A stretch of DNA of 64,000 nucleotides from Sulfuricella sp. T08 (GTDB lineage Bacteria; Pseudomonadota; Gammaproteobacteria; Burkholderiales; Sulfuricellaceae), in NCBI RefSeq assembly GCF_000971475.1, contig NZ_DF967537.1, positions 1 through 64,000 on the forward strand, given 5' to 3'. Position numbers and translations under genes: made by a program. How positions within the stretch are numbered: the first letter of the stretch is position 1; the number at the start of each line of letters is the position of its first letter. The notes below the pieces were generated by a model that saw only the letters and a list, made by a program, of their open reading frames with translations, ran no database searches and was not told where the DNA came from. Shown one piece after another: positions 8,519 through 15,720 of this stretch.

Positions 8519-9406
8519 TCACCAATTTCCCGATGCGCCGCCGCCACCAAAACCACCGCCGCCGCTAAAACCTCCACCGCCACCACCCGACCAGCCGCCA
8601 CCGCCGCTGGACCAACCCCCGCCACCGTGACGACCGAGTAGTGTAAAGATGAAAACGAACAAACCGGCCACAAGCGCCATCATCAGCGAGGCGAACAATA
8701 GCCAGGCGATGACGACTGCGATCGAACCGGCAACAAGCCCACCGACAAACGGGCCGAGCAGGGCGCGCATTGCGCCCCCCACAACAACTGCAAGAACGAA
8801 ACCGATGGCCAGCCAATCTCCCCCGCTTCCGTCTTGTGACCGAGAAGGTTTCTTCTCCGGCAAAGGCTCGCCTTCGATGACCTTGATGATGCGATCTACC
8901 CCGGCCTGGATGCCGCCAAAGTAGTCTTCCTGCTTGAAGTGGGGCGTGATGATTTCACTGACGATGCGCTTCGCCACCGCATCGGGAATCGCCCCCTCCA
9001 GACCGTACCCCACTTCGACGCGCAATTTTCGATCGTTCCTGGCGATCAGGAGCAGCACACCATCATCCACGCCCTTGCGCCCGAGCTTCCAGGCATCGGC
9101 CACGCGGATGGCGTATTGCTCGATGGTTTCAGGCTGGGTAGTGGGAACGATCAGAACGGCAATCTGGCTGCCTTTGCTATTTTCAAAGGCTTGCAGGGTT
9201 TGCTCCAGTGCTGCCTGCTGGCCGGGTTGAAGTGTTCCGGTCAGATCGGTGACACGCGCCTTGAGGGGCGGCACCGCCACCTCTGCCGCCGCCCATGGTG
9301 CGCAAAGCAGCCACAGGACGGCGAGCAGGCCGATCAGCCAGGTTTTACTTGACGGCCGGTGCAGCACCAAAATCCACCTTGGGTGCGGTGGAAATTTCTT
9401 TCTCAT
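8519..9406 (-). CDS. TPM-domain membrane protein with glycine-rich tail
   Basis: This protein of 295 residues has a signal-peptide-like segment (about 22-42), a TPM domain (about 45-180; LTGTLQPGQQAALEQTLQAFENSKGSQ, DDGVLLLIARNDRKLRVEVGYGLEG) and two hydrophobic stretches (about 195-255). The C-terminus is almost pure Gly/Ser/Trp (residues 258-295). This is the YgcG-type architecture that usually accompanies lemA. The annotated ATG lies 62 nt inside lemA. In-frame TTG and GTG codons about 14 residues later, preceded by AAGGTGG, are an alternative start that still retains the signal segment. Confidence 0.85.
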   Translation of the reverse strand: MRKKFPPHPRWILVLHRPSSKTWLIGLLAVLWLLCAPWAAAEVAVPPLKARVTDLTGTLQPGQQAALEQTLQAFENSKGSQIAVLIVPTTQPETIEQYAIRVADAWKLGRKGVDDGVLLLIARNDRKLRVEVGYGLEGAIPDAVAKRIVSEIITPHFKQEDYFGGIQAGVDRIIKVIEGEPLPEKKPSRSQDGSGGDWLAIGFVLAVVVGGAMRALLGPFVGGLVAGSIAVVIAWLLFASLMMALVAGLFVFIFTLLGRHGGGGWSSGGGGWSGGGGGGFSGGGGFGGGGASGNW

Positions 9407-9950
9407 TTTCCACGCTGAAGTTGGGCTTGGTCTTGAAACCGAACATCATCGCTGTGAGATTGCTGGGGAAGGAGCGCACCGTCACGTTGTACTCCTGCAC
9501 CGCCTTGATATAGCGGTTGCGTGCGACGGTGATGCGGTTTTCCGTGCCCTCGAGCTGAGCCTGCAAGTCGCGGAACACCCCATCGGCCTTGAGCTGCGGG
9601 TAGTTCTCCGACACCGCCAGCAGGCGGGATAAGGCGCTCGTCATCTGGGCCTGCACCTGCTGGAATTTGGCAAAAGCCTGCTCGTCGTTAATCAACTCGG
9701 GTGTCGCCTGAATCGAACCCACCCTGGCACGCGCCTCGGTCACCTGAGTCAGCACCTCTTTCTCGTGCGCGGCATAGCCCTTGACCACGTTCACCAGGTT
9801 GGGCACCAGATCCGCTCGGCGTTGGTACTGGTTGACCACCTCGGACCAGCTCGCCTTGATCTGCTCGTCAGTGGATTGCAGCGTGTTGTAGCCGCAACCG
9901 CTCAGGGACATGGACAGCAACAGCATCACGATTAACAGCCAGTTACGCAT
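9345..9950 (-). CDS. lemA: LemA family protein (lipoprotein)
   Basis: This protein of 201 residues starts at MRNWLLIVMLLL, with AGGAG 7 nt upstream. The lipobox is LSGC, so membrane anchoring through lipidated Cys19 is expected. The LemA core follows: YQRRADLVPNLVNVVKGYAAHEKEVL, EARARVG, SENYPQLKADGVFRDLQAQLEGTENRI, YNVTVRSFPSNL. The molecular role of LemA is not established. It forms a unit with the two TPM genes and overlaps the first by 62 nt. Confidence 0.9.
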   Translation of the reverse strand: MRNWLLIVMLLLSMSLSGCGYNTLQSTDEQIKASWSEVVNQYQRRADLVPNLVNVVKGYAAHEKEVLTQVTEARARVGSIQATPELINDEQAFAKFQQVQAQMTSALSRLLAVSENYPQLKADGVFRDLQAQLEGTENRITVARNRYIKAVQEYNVTVRSFPSNLTAMMFGFKTKPNFSVENEKEISTAPKVDFGAAPAVK

Positions 9951-9981
9951 AACGATCTCCTGAGTGGACAACAATGCTTAT

Positions 9982-10662
9982 TTATATAGTAGCTGATTCC
10001 TTGGAGCACAAGTCCTGCATGGTCTGTTTCGCCAGGCACAAATCTTCCCACGCCTTGGCCTTGTCTTGCAGTGTACGCAGCAAGTACGCGGGATGATAGG
10101 TCACGATCAACGGAATTCCCTGGTAGGCGTGCACCTTGCCGCGCAGGCTGGCGATTGTCGCCTCGCGCCCGAGCAGCGTTTCGGAGGCGACTTTCCCCAG
10201 TGTAATAATCAGCTTCGGCTGAATCAGTTCGATCTGGCGCCGCAGGTAGGGCAAGCATGCAGCAATCTCATCGGGTAGAGGATTACGGTTGTTGGGCGGG
10301 CGAGACTTCACCACGTTGGCGATATACACGTTATCGCCCCGCTTCAGTCCAATGCTTCTCAGCATGTTATCGAGCAGCTTGCCCGCCTGGCCGACGAAGG
10401 GTTCCCCCTGGGCATCCTCGTCCACGCCGGGCGCCTCGCCGATAAACAGCCAGTCGGCATTCTCGTCGCCGACGCCGAACACGCCCTGAGTGCGGCTCTT
10501 GTGGAGTTCACAGGCGGTGCAGCCTGCCACTGCGGCTTTAAGCTCGGCCCAATCCATGGCTCCTGCATCACCCAGGCCAGGCGCATCTGCCGGCACCCCG
10601 CGAGCACGCCACACCGGCCCCAATCCCATTTCCTGAAGATAGAGCTCGCGCCTGCTCGTCAT
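9982..10662 (-). CDS. Family 4 uracil-DNA glycosylase with altered Fe-S ligand
   Basis: This protein of 226 residues removes uracil from DNA. Motifs: IGEAPG (74-79), EPFVGQAGKLLDNML and the C-terminal HPAYLLR. The usual Fe-S ligands of this family are Cys48 and Cys51 (GCTAC), a Cys in VVKC.PP, and Cys136 (AACLPYL). The third one reads VVKSRPP, with Ser120 encoded by TCT. This is a visible departure; cluster loading or an alternative ligand cannot be judged. It overlaps rimI by 4 nt as the last gene of tsaB-rimI-udg. Confidence 0.88.
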   Translation of the reverse strand: MTSRRELYLQEMGLGPVWRARGVPADAPGLGDAGAMDWAELKAAVAGCTACELHKSRTQGVFGVGDENADWLFIGEAPGVDEDAQGEPFVGQAGKLLDNMLRSIGLKRGDNVYIANVVKSRPPNNRNPLPDEIAACLPYLRRQIELIQPKLIITLGKVASETLLGREATIASLRGKVHAYQGIPLIVTYHPAYLLRTLQDKAKAWEDLCLAKQTMQDLCSKESATI

Positions 10663-11120
10663 AACGACAACTCCATCAGAACCGCATCCTCGCGCCCATC
10701 TTCAGCCGGATAGTATTTCTTGCGCACGGCGATTTCGGAGAAACCCGTGCTCAGATAAAGCCGACGCGCCGCAGTATTGGAAGGGCGCACCTCCAGCAAC
10801 ATGATTTCGGCATGATAATCGCGCGCCCGATTGATCAGTTGGTGAAGGAAGCGCCTCCCCAGCCCTCTGCCCTGCCAATCCGGTGCAATGCCCAGGTTGA
10901 GCAGATGCGCTTCGCCCACGGCCACCATCATCACGCTGTAGCCGATCACGAACCCGCTGAGTTCGTACACCCAGCAACTGTAGCCGGCATTGAGCGAATC
11001 GCGAAAGTTGCCATAGGTCCACGGGAAAGGATAAATCTCGTATTCGATAGCAACCACCGCCTCGAGATCTTCGTGGCACATTGGGCGGATAGAGACGATT
11101 TCCTGCAGTTGGGCGCTCAT
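10659..11120 (-). CDS. rimI: Ribosomal protein S18 alanine N-acetyltransferase (RimI)
   Basis: This GNAT acetyltransferase of 153 residues carries the acetyl-CoA loop WQGRGLGRRFL and the RimI segments EYEIYPFPWT, NLGIAP and LEVRPSNTAARRLY. Known homologues acetylate the N-terminus of S18. It overlaps tsaB and the UDG gene by 4 nt each, a tightly coupled operon common in betaproteobacteria. Confidence 0.9.
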   Translation of the reverse strand: MSAQLQEIVSIRPMCHEDLEAVVAIEYEIYPFPWTYGNFRDSLNAGYSCWVYELSGFVIGYSVMMVAVGEAHLLNLGIAPDWQGRGLGRRFLHQLINRARDYHAEIMLLEVRPSNTAARRLYLSTGFSEIAVRKKYYPAEDGREDAVLMELSL

Positions 11121-11788
11121 CGTTCGCTCGTCTTCAACGCGACTTTATTGCGAATATATAGTGGAGCAGCTTCAGCCGCATCCATGCCCAAGCCGCGTTT
11201 GAACTGCGCGGCACCCAGCACAGCGATCTGCGCCGCATGGGGCAAGACATCGGGCATCACCTCGACAAGCTGCCCGGCATAACGACTGCGCAATATCTCG
11301 CCATGAGCCGCAAAGCCATTCCCGCAACCGGTCCAGTGTTCGCCTGCGACGTCCGGCGTCTGCTGCGGTAAGCTCAATCCGGGCGCACTCAAGGTACGCC
11401 ACTCGCCTTCTATTTTTTCGTACACACCATGGTAAACCTCACCCATGCGCGCATCCAGGCAGGCGATCACGCGGCTTGCGCCCGAAGCTTCGGCCAGCGC
11501 CAGCAGGGTACACACCCCCGCCACCGACAAATCCGCACCGAACGCCAAACCCTGCGCCACCCCACAACCGATGCGCAGACCTGTGAACGACCCTGGCCCC
11601 TCGCCAAAAGCGATACCATCCAGAGCCTTCAAATCCAGCCCCGCCTCAGTGAGCAATTCCTGCACCATCGGCAGCAGCAGCTCGGAGTGGCGTTGACCGG
11701 CCAATTCCTCGCGCACGAGCGTATCGCCGTCGAGCCACAAGGCGACGGAACACAGTTCGGTAGAAGTATCCAGAGAGAGGAGTTTCAT
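11117..11788 (-). CDS. tsaB: tRNA threonylcarbamoyladenosine biosynthesis protein TsaB
   Basis: This protein of 223 residues starts at MKLLSLDTSTELCSVAL; an ATG six codons upstream is less likely. The ASKHA-type fold is shown by LSLDTST, QRHSELLLPMV and the conserved FGEGPGSFTGLRIG loop. TsaB is the non-catalytic partner of TsaD in forming t6A37 of tRNA. First gene of the tsaB-rimI-udg unit. The 247 nt upstream contain one copy of a short repeat also present on the other side of the DUF1003 gene. Confidence 0.92.
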   Translation of the reverse strand: MKLLSLDTSTELCSVALWLDGDTLVREELAGQRHSELLLPMVQELLTEAGLDLKALDGIAFGEGPGSFTGLRIGCGVAQGLAFGADLSVAGVCTLLALAEASGASRVIACLDARMGEVYHGVYEKIEGEWRTLSAPGLSLPQQTPDVAGEHWTGCGNGFAAHGEILRSRYAGQLVEVMPDVLPHAAQIAVLGAAQFKRGLGMDAAEAAPLYIRNKVALKTSER

Positions 11789-11868
11789 GGGCACATTATA
11801 TCCCAAGGCCGGGGCTGCAATCTTGCCCGCATTACACCAGTGGCCTCAAGATGGTAGGGTCTGTTCTA

Positions 11869-11908
11869 GAATATCGCGCTGCTCAGCAAGACCTGCGCCC
11901 GATGCACT
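11869..11908 (+). repeat. Direct repeat copy 1 flanking the DUF1003 gene
   Basis: AGAATATCGCGCTGCTCAGC and the following CCCGATGC (ending near 11904) recur with few changes at 12792-12826, on the far side of the DUF1003 gene. Both copies can be read as NIALLS in one frame, but this copy is broken by a small insertion. It may be the remains of a duplicated gene start. Confidence 0.5.
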
Positions 11909-12035
11909 GGCATCCGAATAGCTGCGATCCTGATGTGAAGAAACCCACTGCTTAGAAAGCCTTACGATCCTTGCGCTATAGTGGATAGCAGCTGTTCAAG
12001 TTGTTTAATTATCTCTCTGCTACAAAGAGGAAACC

Positions 12036-12737
12036 ATGAGCAAAACGCAAACACACCAACACATCTGCACCGTATGCGGCAAAAGCTTTCCGGCAAAAGA
12101 GGCCATCTCCGGCGCAACCGTCCGTGATACGCTCTCAGAACTGATTTTACGCGATCATCCTGACTGGTCTCCTGATGCGTTTATTTGCCGGGCCGATCTA
12201 TCGCGATACAACACGGACTACGTCGAATCGATCCTCGAATCGGAGCGAGGCGAACTGACCTCACTAGAGAAAGAAGTGGTCGATAGCCTGCGGCAGCACG
12301 AAATCCTTTCGACGAACGTGGATGCGGAGTCGGAAAAAACCTGGACATTCGGTGAGCGGCTTGCGGACAAGGTAGCGACGTTCGGTGGAAGCTGGACCTT
12401 CCTCATTTGCTTTGCTGCATTCCTGGCAGCTTGGGTAGTTATGAACTCCGCAGTTCTCTATTGGCATCCCATCGATCCGTACCCCTTCATTTTTCTCAAC
12501 CTCATGCTTTCTTGCCTTGCCGCCATTCAGGCGCCAATTATCATGATGAGCCAGAACCGACAGGAAGCAAAAGACCGCCTCAGGTCTGAACACGACTATC
12601 AGGTAAACCTGAAGGCAGAACTGGAAATCCGCCACCTGAATGAAAAACTCGACCATCTGCTATCGCACCAGTGGGAGCGTCTGGTGCAGATTCAGCAAGT
12701 GCAGATTCAGATGCTCGCGCAACTGGAAAGGCGGTAG
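12036..12737 (+). CDS. DUF1003 family membrane protein
   Basis: This protein of 233 residues has an N-terminal Cys pair (C11-x2-C14, CTVCGKSF) and a further Cys in FICRADL, suggesting a metal-binding knuckle. A conserved charged segment follows (TWTFGERLADKVATFGGSW), then two transmembrane helices (about 118-135 and 147-168) joined by HPIDPYPFIFLNL, and a C-terminal coiled coil (RQEAKDRLRSEHDYQVNLKAE). This is the DUF1003 layout, function unknown. AGAGGA precedes the ATG. The gene stands alone between two copies of a direct repeat. Confidence 0.85.
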   Translation: MSKTQTHQHICTVCGKSFPAKEAISGATVRDTLSELILRDHPDWSPDAFICRADLSRYNTDYVESILESERGELTSLEKEVVDSLRQHEILSTNVDAESEKTWTFGERLADKVATFGGSWTFLICFAAFLAAWVVMNSAVLYWHPIDPYPFIFLNLMLSCLAAIQAPIIMMSQNRQEAKDRLRSEHDYQVNLKAELEIRHLNEKLDHLLSHQWERLVQIQQVQIQMLAQLERR

Positions 12738-12773
12738 CGCCGTTATACTGATGCAAACTAACCACACATTTCC

Positions 12774-12842
12774 GTGAACGAACCACAAGTCAAGAATATA
12801 GCGCTGCTTAGCCAGATCCCGATGCTCCACTCTTCACGGTAA
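12774..12842 (+). pseudogene. Short frame in direct repeat copy 2
   Basis: A GTG-started frame encodes 22 residues (EPQVKNIALLSQIPMLH...) and stops at 12842. The bases at 12792-12826 match repeat copy 1 upstream of DUF1003. The peptide resembles the opening of cyclic-nucleotide-binding-domain proteins, but it is too short to identify. The remaining intergenic sequence to 12868 shows nothing recognisable. Confidence 0.3.
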
Positions 12843-12868
12843 TCAGCTCCTGTCACCGCTTTCCTGCC

Positions 12869-13255
12869 CTACAAATCCAGATACACCTCAAACTCGATCC
12901 GCTGCCATGGGTTGCGGCTTTTCTTCAGGCGGGTGATGCGCGCTTCCGCCTTCGAGCCGCGATCCATGAAACGCGCCAGCGCCTCGTTGTCGGCGCGTGG
13001 CACGTAGCCGAGCTTGTGGCCTTGCCACTCGACGCGCACGGCTTTGGTGTCGTGGGAATTGTCTGGTTCACGGACGAGTTGAAGGGTGTCGCCCACCTTC
13101 ATTTCACTCCATAATTGCTTGCCTTCGTAGTAGCGGAAGCCGGCCAGGGGCGAATTTTGCAGCAGGATTTTGGCGTTTGTGGCGGGCTCGGCGGCACTTG
13201 CCGGTAGGGAGAAAGTAAGCGCAAGCAACAGCGCCGCGATCAAACGTAACTGCAT
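12869..13255 (-). CDS. Exported HIRAN-domain protein
   Basis: This protein of 128 residues starts at MQLRLIAALLLALTFSLPASA, a signal peptide. A HIRAN domain follows (SPLAGFRYYEGKQLWSEMKVGDTLQLVREPDNSHDTKAV, YVPRADNEALARFMD). HIRAN is best known as a DNA-end binding module; stand-alone exported forms have no assigned role. The longer in-frame reading upstream crosses a palindromic repeat (13264-13301) and is rejected. It lies downstream of the helicase gene on the same strand. Confidence 0.8.
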   Translation of the reverse strand: MQLRLIAALLLALTFSLPASAAEPATNAKILLQNSPLAGFRYYEGKQLWSEMKVGDTLQLVREPDNSHDTKAVRVEWQGHKLGYVPRADNEALARFMDRGSKAEARITRLKKSRNPWQRIEFEVYLDL

Positions 13256-13263
13256 GAATTTTA

Positions 13264-13301
13264 CCCCTCTCCCCAACCCTCTCCCCGAAGGGGCGAGGGG
13301 G
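13264..13301. repeat. Dispersed palindromic repeat, copy 1 (intergenic)
   Basis: CCCCTCTCCCCAACCCTCTC is followed by a CCCCGAAGGGG centre and GCGAGGGGG. It sits between the helicase stop and the HIRAN gene. Related copies are at 17864-17902 (inside hoxY), 52054-52091 and, in part, 52274-52301. Confidence 0.8.
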
Positions 13302-15233
13302 TTATACCGCTCGCTGTTCGAAAAATTTCTCCACATCCACCACTTCACGCGTCCGTTTCATCGGCGGCAGGCTCTGCCAGATGCGCTTGCCGTATTGCTT
13401 GGTCAGCAGGCGCGGGTCGCAGATCATCAGCACGCCGCGATCGGTTTCGTCGCGGATCAGGCGCCCTGCGCCCTGCTTGAGGGTGATGACGGCGTGGGGA
13501 AGCTGGTATTCCATGAAGGCATTGCGCCCTTCCTGGTTGATCTTCTCGATGCGCGCCGCCAGCACCGGATCGTCCGGCGGAGAAAACGGGAGTTTGTCGA
13601 TGATCACCAGCGACAGGGCCGAGCCGCGCACGTCGACGCCTTCCCAGAAGCTCTGGCTGGCCACCAGCACAGCGTTGCCGAGGCGGCGAAAGCGCTCCAG
13701 CAGTTCGGTGCGGGTGCCCTCCCCTTGCAGCAGCAGGGGGAATTCCAGCCCTTCTTTATCGAAGGCCTCCTTCAGCAGTTCGTGCGCCTCGCGCATGGCG
13801 CGCAGGCTGGTGCAGAGCAGGAAAGCGCGGCCGCCGCTAGCGCGGATCACCGGCAGTGCTGCCGCCACTACCGCCTCGGTGTAGCCACGGCTGTTTGGCT
13901 CCGGCATGCCCTGGGGCGAGTAGAGCACCGCCTGGTTTTCGTAGTCGAACGGGCTGTCCCAGAAGGCTGTGGTGGCTTCGAGCAGACCCATCTGGCTTTG
14001 GTAGTGGCTGAAATCTTTTTTCACGGCGAGCGTGGCGGAGGTGAAAATCCAGGCGCGGGTATGATCGTCGATCTGCTTGCGAAAAATCTCGGCGATGGAA
14101 AGCGGCGTGGCGTTGAGCTGCATCGCGCGGTTGAACACTTCCACCCAGCGCACGCTGCCGTTGTTCTCCTCGTCCATCCAGCGCTTCAGTTGCGCCGCGA
14201 ACTGGGTGCCTCGCTGCCAGCAGTTTTCCAGGCCGGGGCTGCGCGCGGCTTGGGATTCGAGCAGTTTGTTCAGTGCGTCAAGCATGGTCTTGACTTCGGT
14301 CAGGGCGTCCGCGAAGCCACGCATCCCCTGCGCACCGGTCAGCGGCAGGCGTACGCTATCCTGCGGGAACACCAGACGCAGGTCGCGTGCTGCCTTCTCC
14401 AGAGCCGCAGCGCCCTCGGGCAACTGGGCGAAATCCTTGGCCGAAACCATGCCTTCGGCGTGGGCGTCGTGAGCCAGTTCGAGTAGTTGCGAAGTACTCA
14501 GGTTCTCGCCGAAGAACAGACTGGCGGTTTCCGGCAGCTGGTGCGCCTCGTCGAAAATCACCGTGTTGCTGGCCGGCAGGAGTTCGGCCACTCCCTCGTC
14601 GCGCAGCATCACGTCGGCGAAGAACAGATGATGGTTAACCACCACCACGTCCGCACCTTGCGCGCGCTTGCGCGCCTCCATCACGAAACACTCCTTGTGC
14701 TGCGGGCAATCCTGTCCAAGGCAGTTTTCCCGCGTCGAGGTGACATAAGACCAGATGCCGGCATTCTCCGGCACCTCACTCAAAGCGCTCTTGTCGCCGC
14801 TATCGCTAGCCTTGGCGAACATCTCGATTTTCGCCAGGTAAACCGAATCGTCGCGGGTCATGAAGCGCCCTTCGTTCTTGGCGCGTTCGAGGTGGAAATG
14901 ACAGACGTAATTGGCGCGGCCCTTGAGCATCGCTATCGTCACCGGCACCCTCAGCGCCTCGCGCATCGCCGGGATGTCACGAAAAAAAAGCTGATCCTGC
15001 AGGGTCTTGGTGCCGGTGGAAATGATCACCTTGCCGCCGGCGAGCAGTGCCGGAGCCAGATAGGCGTAGGTCTTGCCGGTACCGGTACCCGCTTCAGCCA
15101 CCAGGATTTCGTGCTTTTCGATTGCCGCAGAAATGGTCCGCGCCATCTCAAGCTGCTGACTGCGAACGCGGTAATCCTTGAAGGAGCGCGCAAGAATGCC
15201 GCCTTCGGCGAAAATGGAATCAAGATCAAGCAT
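13302..15233 (-). CDS. ATP-dependent DNA helicase, DinG/YoaA (XPD-like) family
   Basis: This protein of 643 residues starts at MLDLDSIFAEGGILA. Walker A is AEAGTGTGKTYAYL (about residues 45-58) and the DEAH box FDEAHQLPE. The Fe-S domain is indicated by Cys in YVCHFHLERAKNEG and by ENCLGQDCPQHKECFV, four cysteines as in XPD-type 5'-3' helicases. C-terminal helicase motifs include SFWEGVDVRG and QGAGRLIRDETDRGV. No exonuclease domain is present, so YoaA is the closer relative. Its start overlaps the 3' end of hoxW by 8 nt, which couples a repair helicase to the hydrogenase operon. Confidence 0.88.
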   Translation of the reverse strand: MLDLDSIFAEGGILARSFKDYRVRSQQLEMARTISAAIEKHEILVAEAGTGTGKTYAYLAPALLAGGKVIISTGTKTLQDQLFFRDIPAMREALRVPVTIAMLKGRANYVCHFHLERAKNEGRFMTRDDSVYLAKIEMFAKASDSGDKSALSEVPENAGIWSYVTSTRENCLGQDCPQHKECFVMEARKRAQGADVVVVNHHLFFADVMLRDEGVAELLPASNTVIFDEAHQLPETASLFFGENLSTSQLLELAHDAHAEGMVSAKDFAQLPEGAAALEKAARDLRLVFPQDSVRLPLTGAQGMRGFADALTEVKTMLDALNKLLESQAARSPGLENCWQRGTQFAAQLKRWMDEENNGSVRWVEVFNRAMQLNATPLSIAEIFRKQIDDHTRAWIFTSATLAVKKDFSHYQSQMGLLEATTAFWDSPFDYENQAVLYSPQGMPEPNSRGYTEAVVAAALPVIRASGGRAFLLCTSLRAMREAHELLKEAFDKEGLEFPLLLQGEGTRTELLERFRRLGNAVLVASQSFWEGVDVRGSALSLVIIDKLPFSPPDDPVLAARIEKINQEGRNAFMEYQLPHAVITLKQGAGRLIRDETDRGVLMICDPRLLTKQYGKRIWQSLPPMKRTREVVDVEKFFEQRAV

Positions 15234-15720
15234 GAAGAAGCAGGGTTTGCCAAACGTTGAGGTTAGGTTGAGAACACAATTGTACCAGCAACGCCAAAGC
15301 GGCATCCCGGTTCTCAACCGCCGCTGGGCTCAGCGGTTCGCCCAGGTTGAAACTTTCCCCACGCACCGACAGCAGGAATGAAGGAGGGGCAGGCCGTTGG
15401 TAAACCTGCTCGAACACATGCAGCACGGCTTGCGGCGACATTTCGTGAGTAGTGTATCGGGCATCCTGCGCCGACTGAAGAGGGTAAAACAGAAATGGGC
15501 GCGGACAAGACACGCTGCCGTCGATGAACAGGACGAGATCGCGCCCGTCCATATCCACCGAGTGCTCAACCTGGAGCTGAAAATCAGTGACCAGCTCGAA
15601 TTCGGGCCACTCTGGATGCATCGCCCGGTTCTCGGCAAGCAGATCAAGCAACTGCGGCCCAAGGGCATCGTCGCCCCGGCTCGGATTGCCGTAAGCGAAG
15701 ATGAGCAGCGGCGCCGTCAA
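15226..15720 (-). CDS. hoxW: [NiFe]-hydrogenase maturation endopeptidase (HoxW)
   Basis: This protein of about 164 residues processes the C-terminus of HoxH after nickel insertion. The family motif GNPSRGDDALG is near the N-terminus. An acidic residue in ELVTDFQ and the His in YTTHEM are candidates for the other metal ligands. The likely start is TTG at 15718-15720, whose TTGA overlaps the hoxH stop. The in-frame ATG at 15837 would place 39 basic residues inside hoxH and is unlikely. Its 3' end overlaps the helicase start by 8 nt. Confidence 0.85.
   Translation of the reverse strand: MTAPLLIFAYGNPSRGDDALGPQLLDLLAENRAMHPEWPEFELVTDFQLQVEHSVDMDGRDLVLFIDGSVSCPRPFLFYPLQSAQDARYTTHEMSPQAVLHVFEQVYQRPAPPSFLLSVRGESFNLGEPLSPAAVENRDAALALLVQLCSQPNLNVWQTLLLHA

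Noticed and set aside
13256..13348. N-terminal extension of the HIRAN protein (NPLAPSGRGLGRG)
   Set aside because: The peptide comes from translating a palindromic repeat and precedes a good signal-peptide start at 13255.
13170..14486. 438-codon plus-strand frame opposite the helicase
   Set aside because: Antisense shadow of a well-supported helicase gene.
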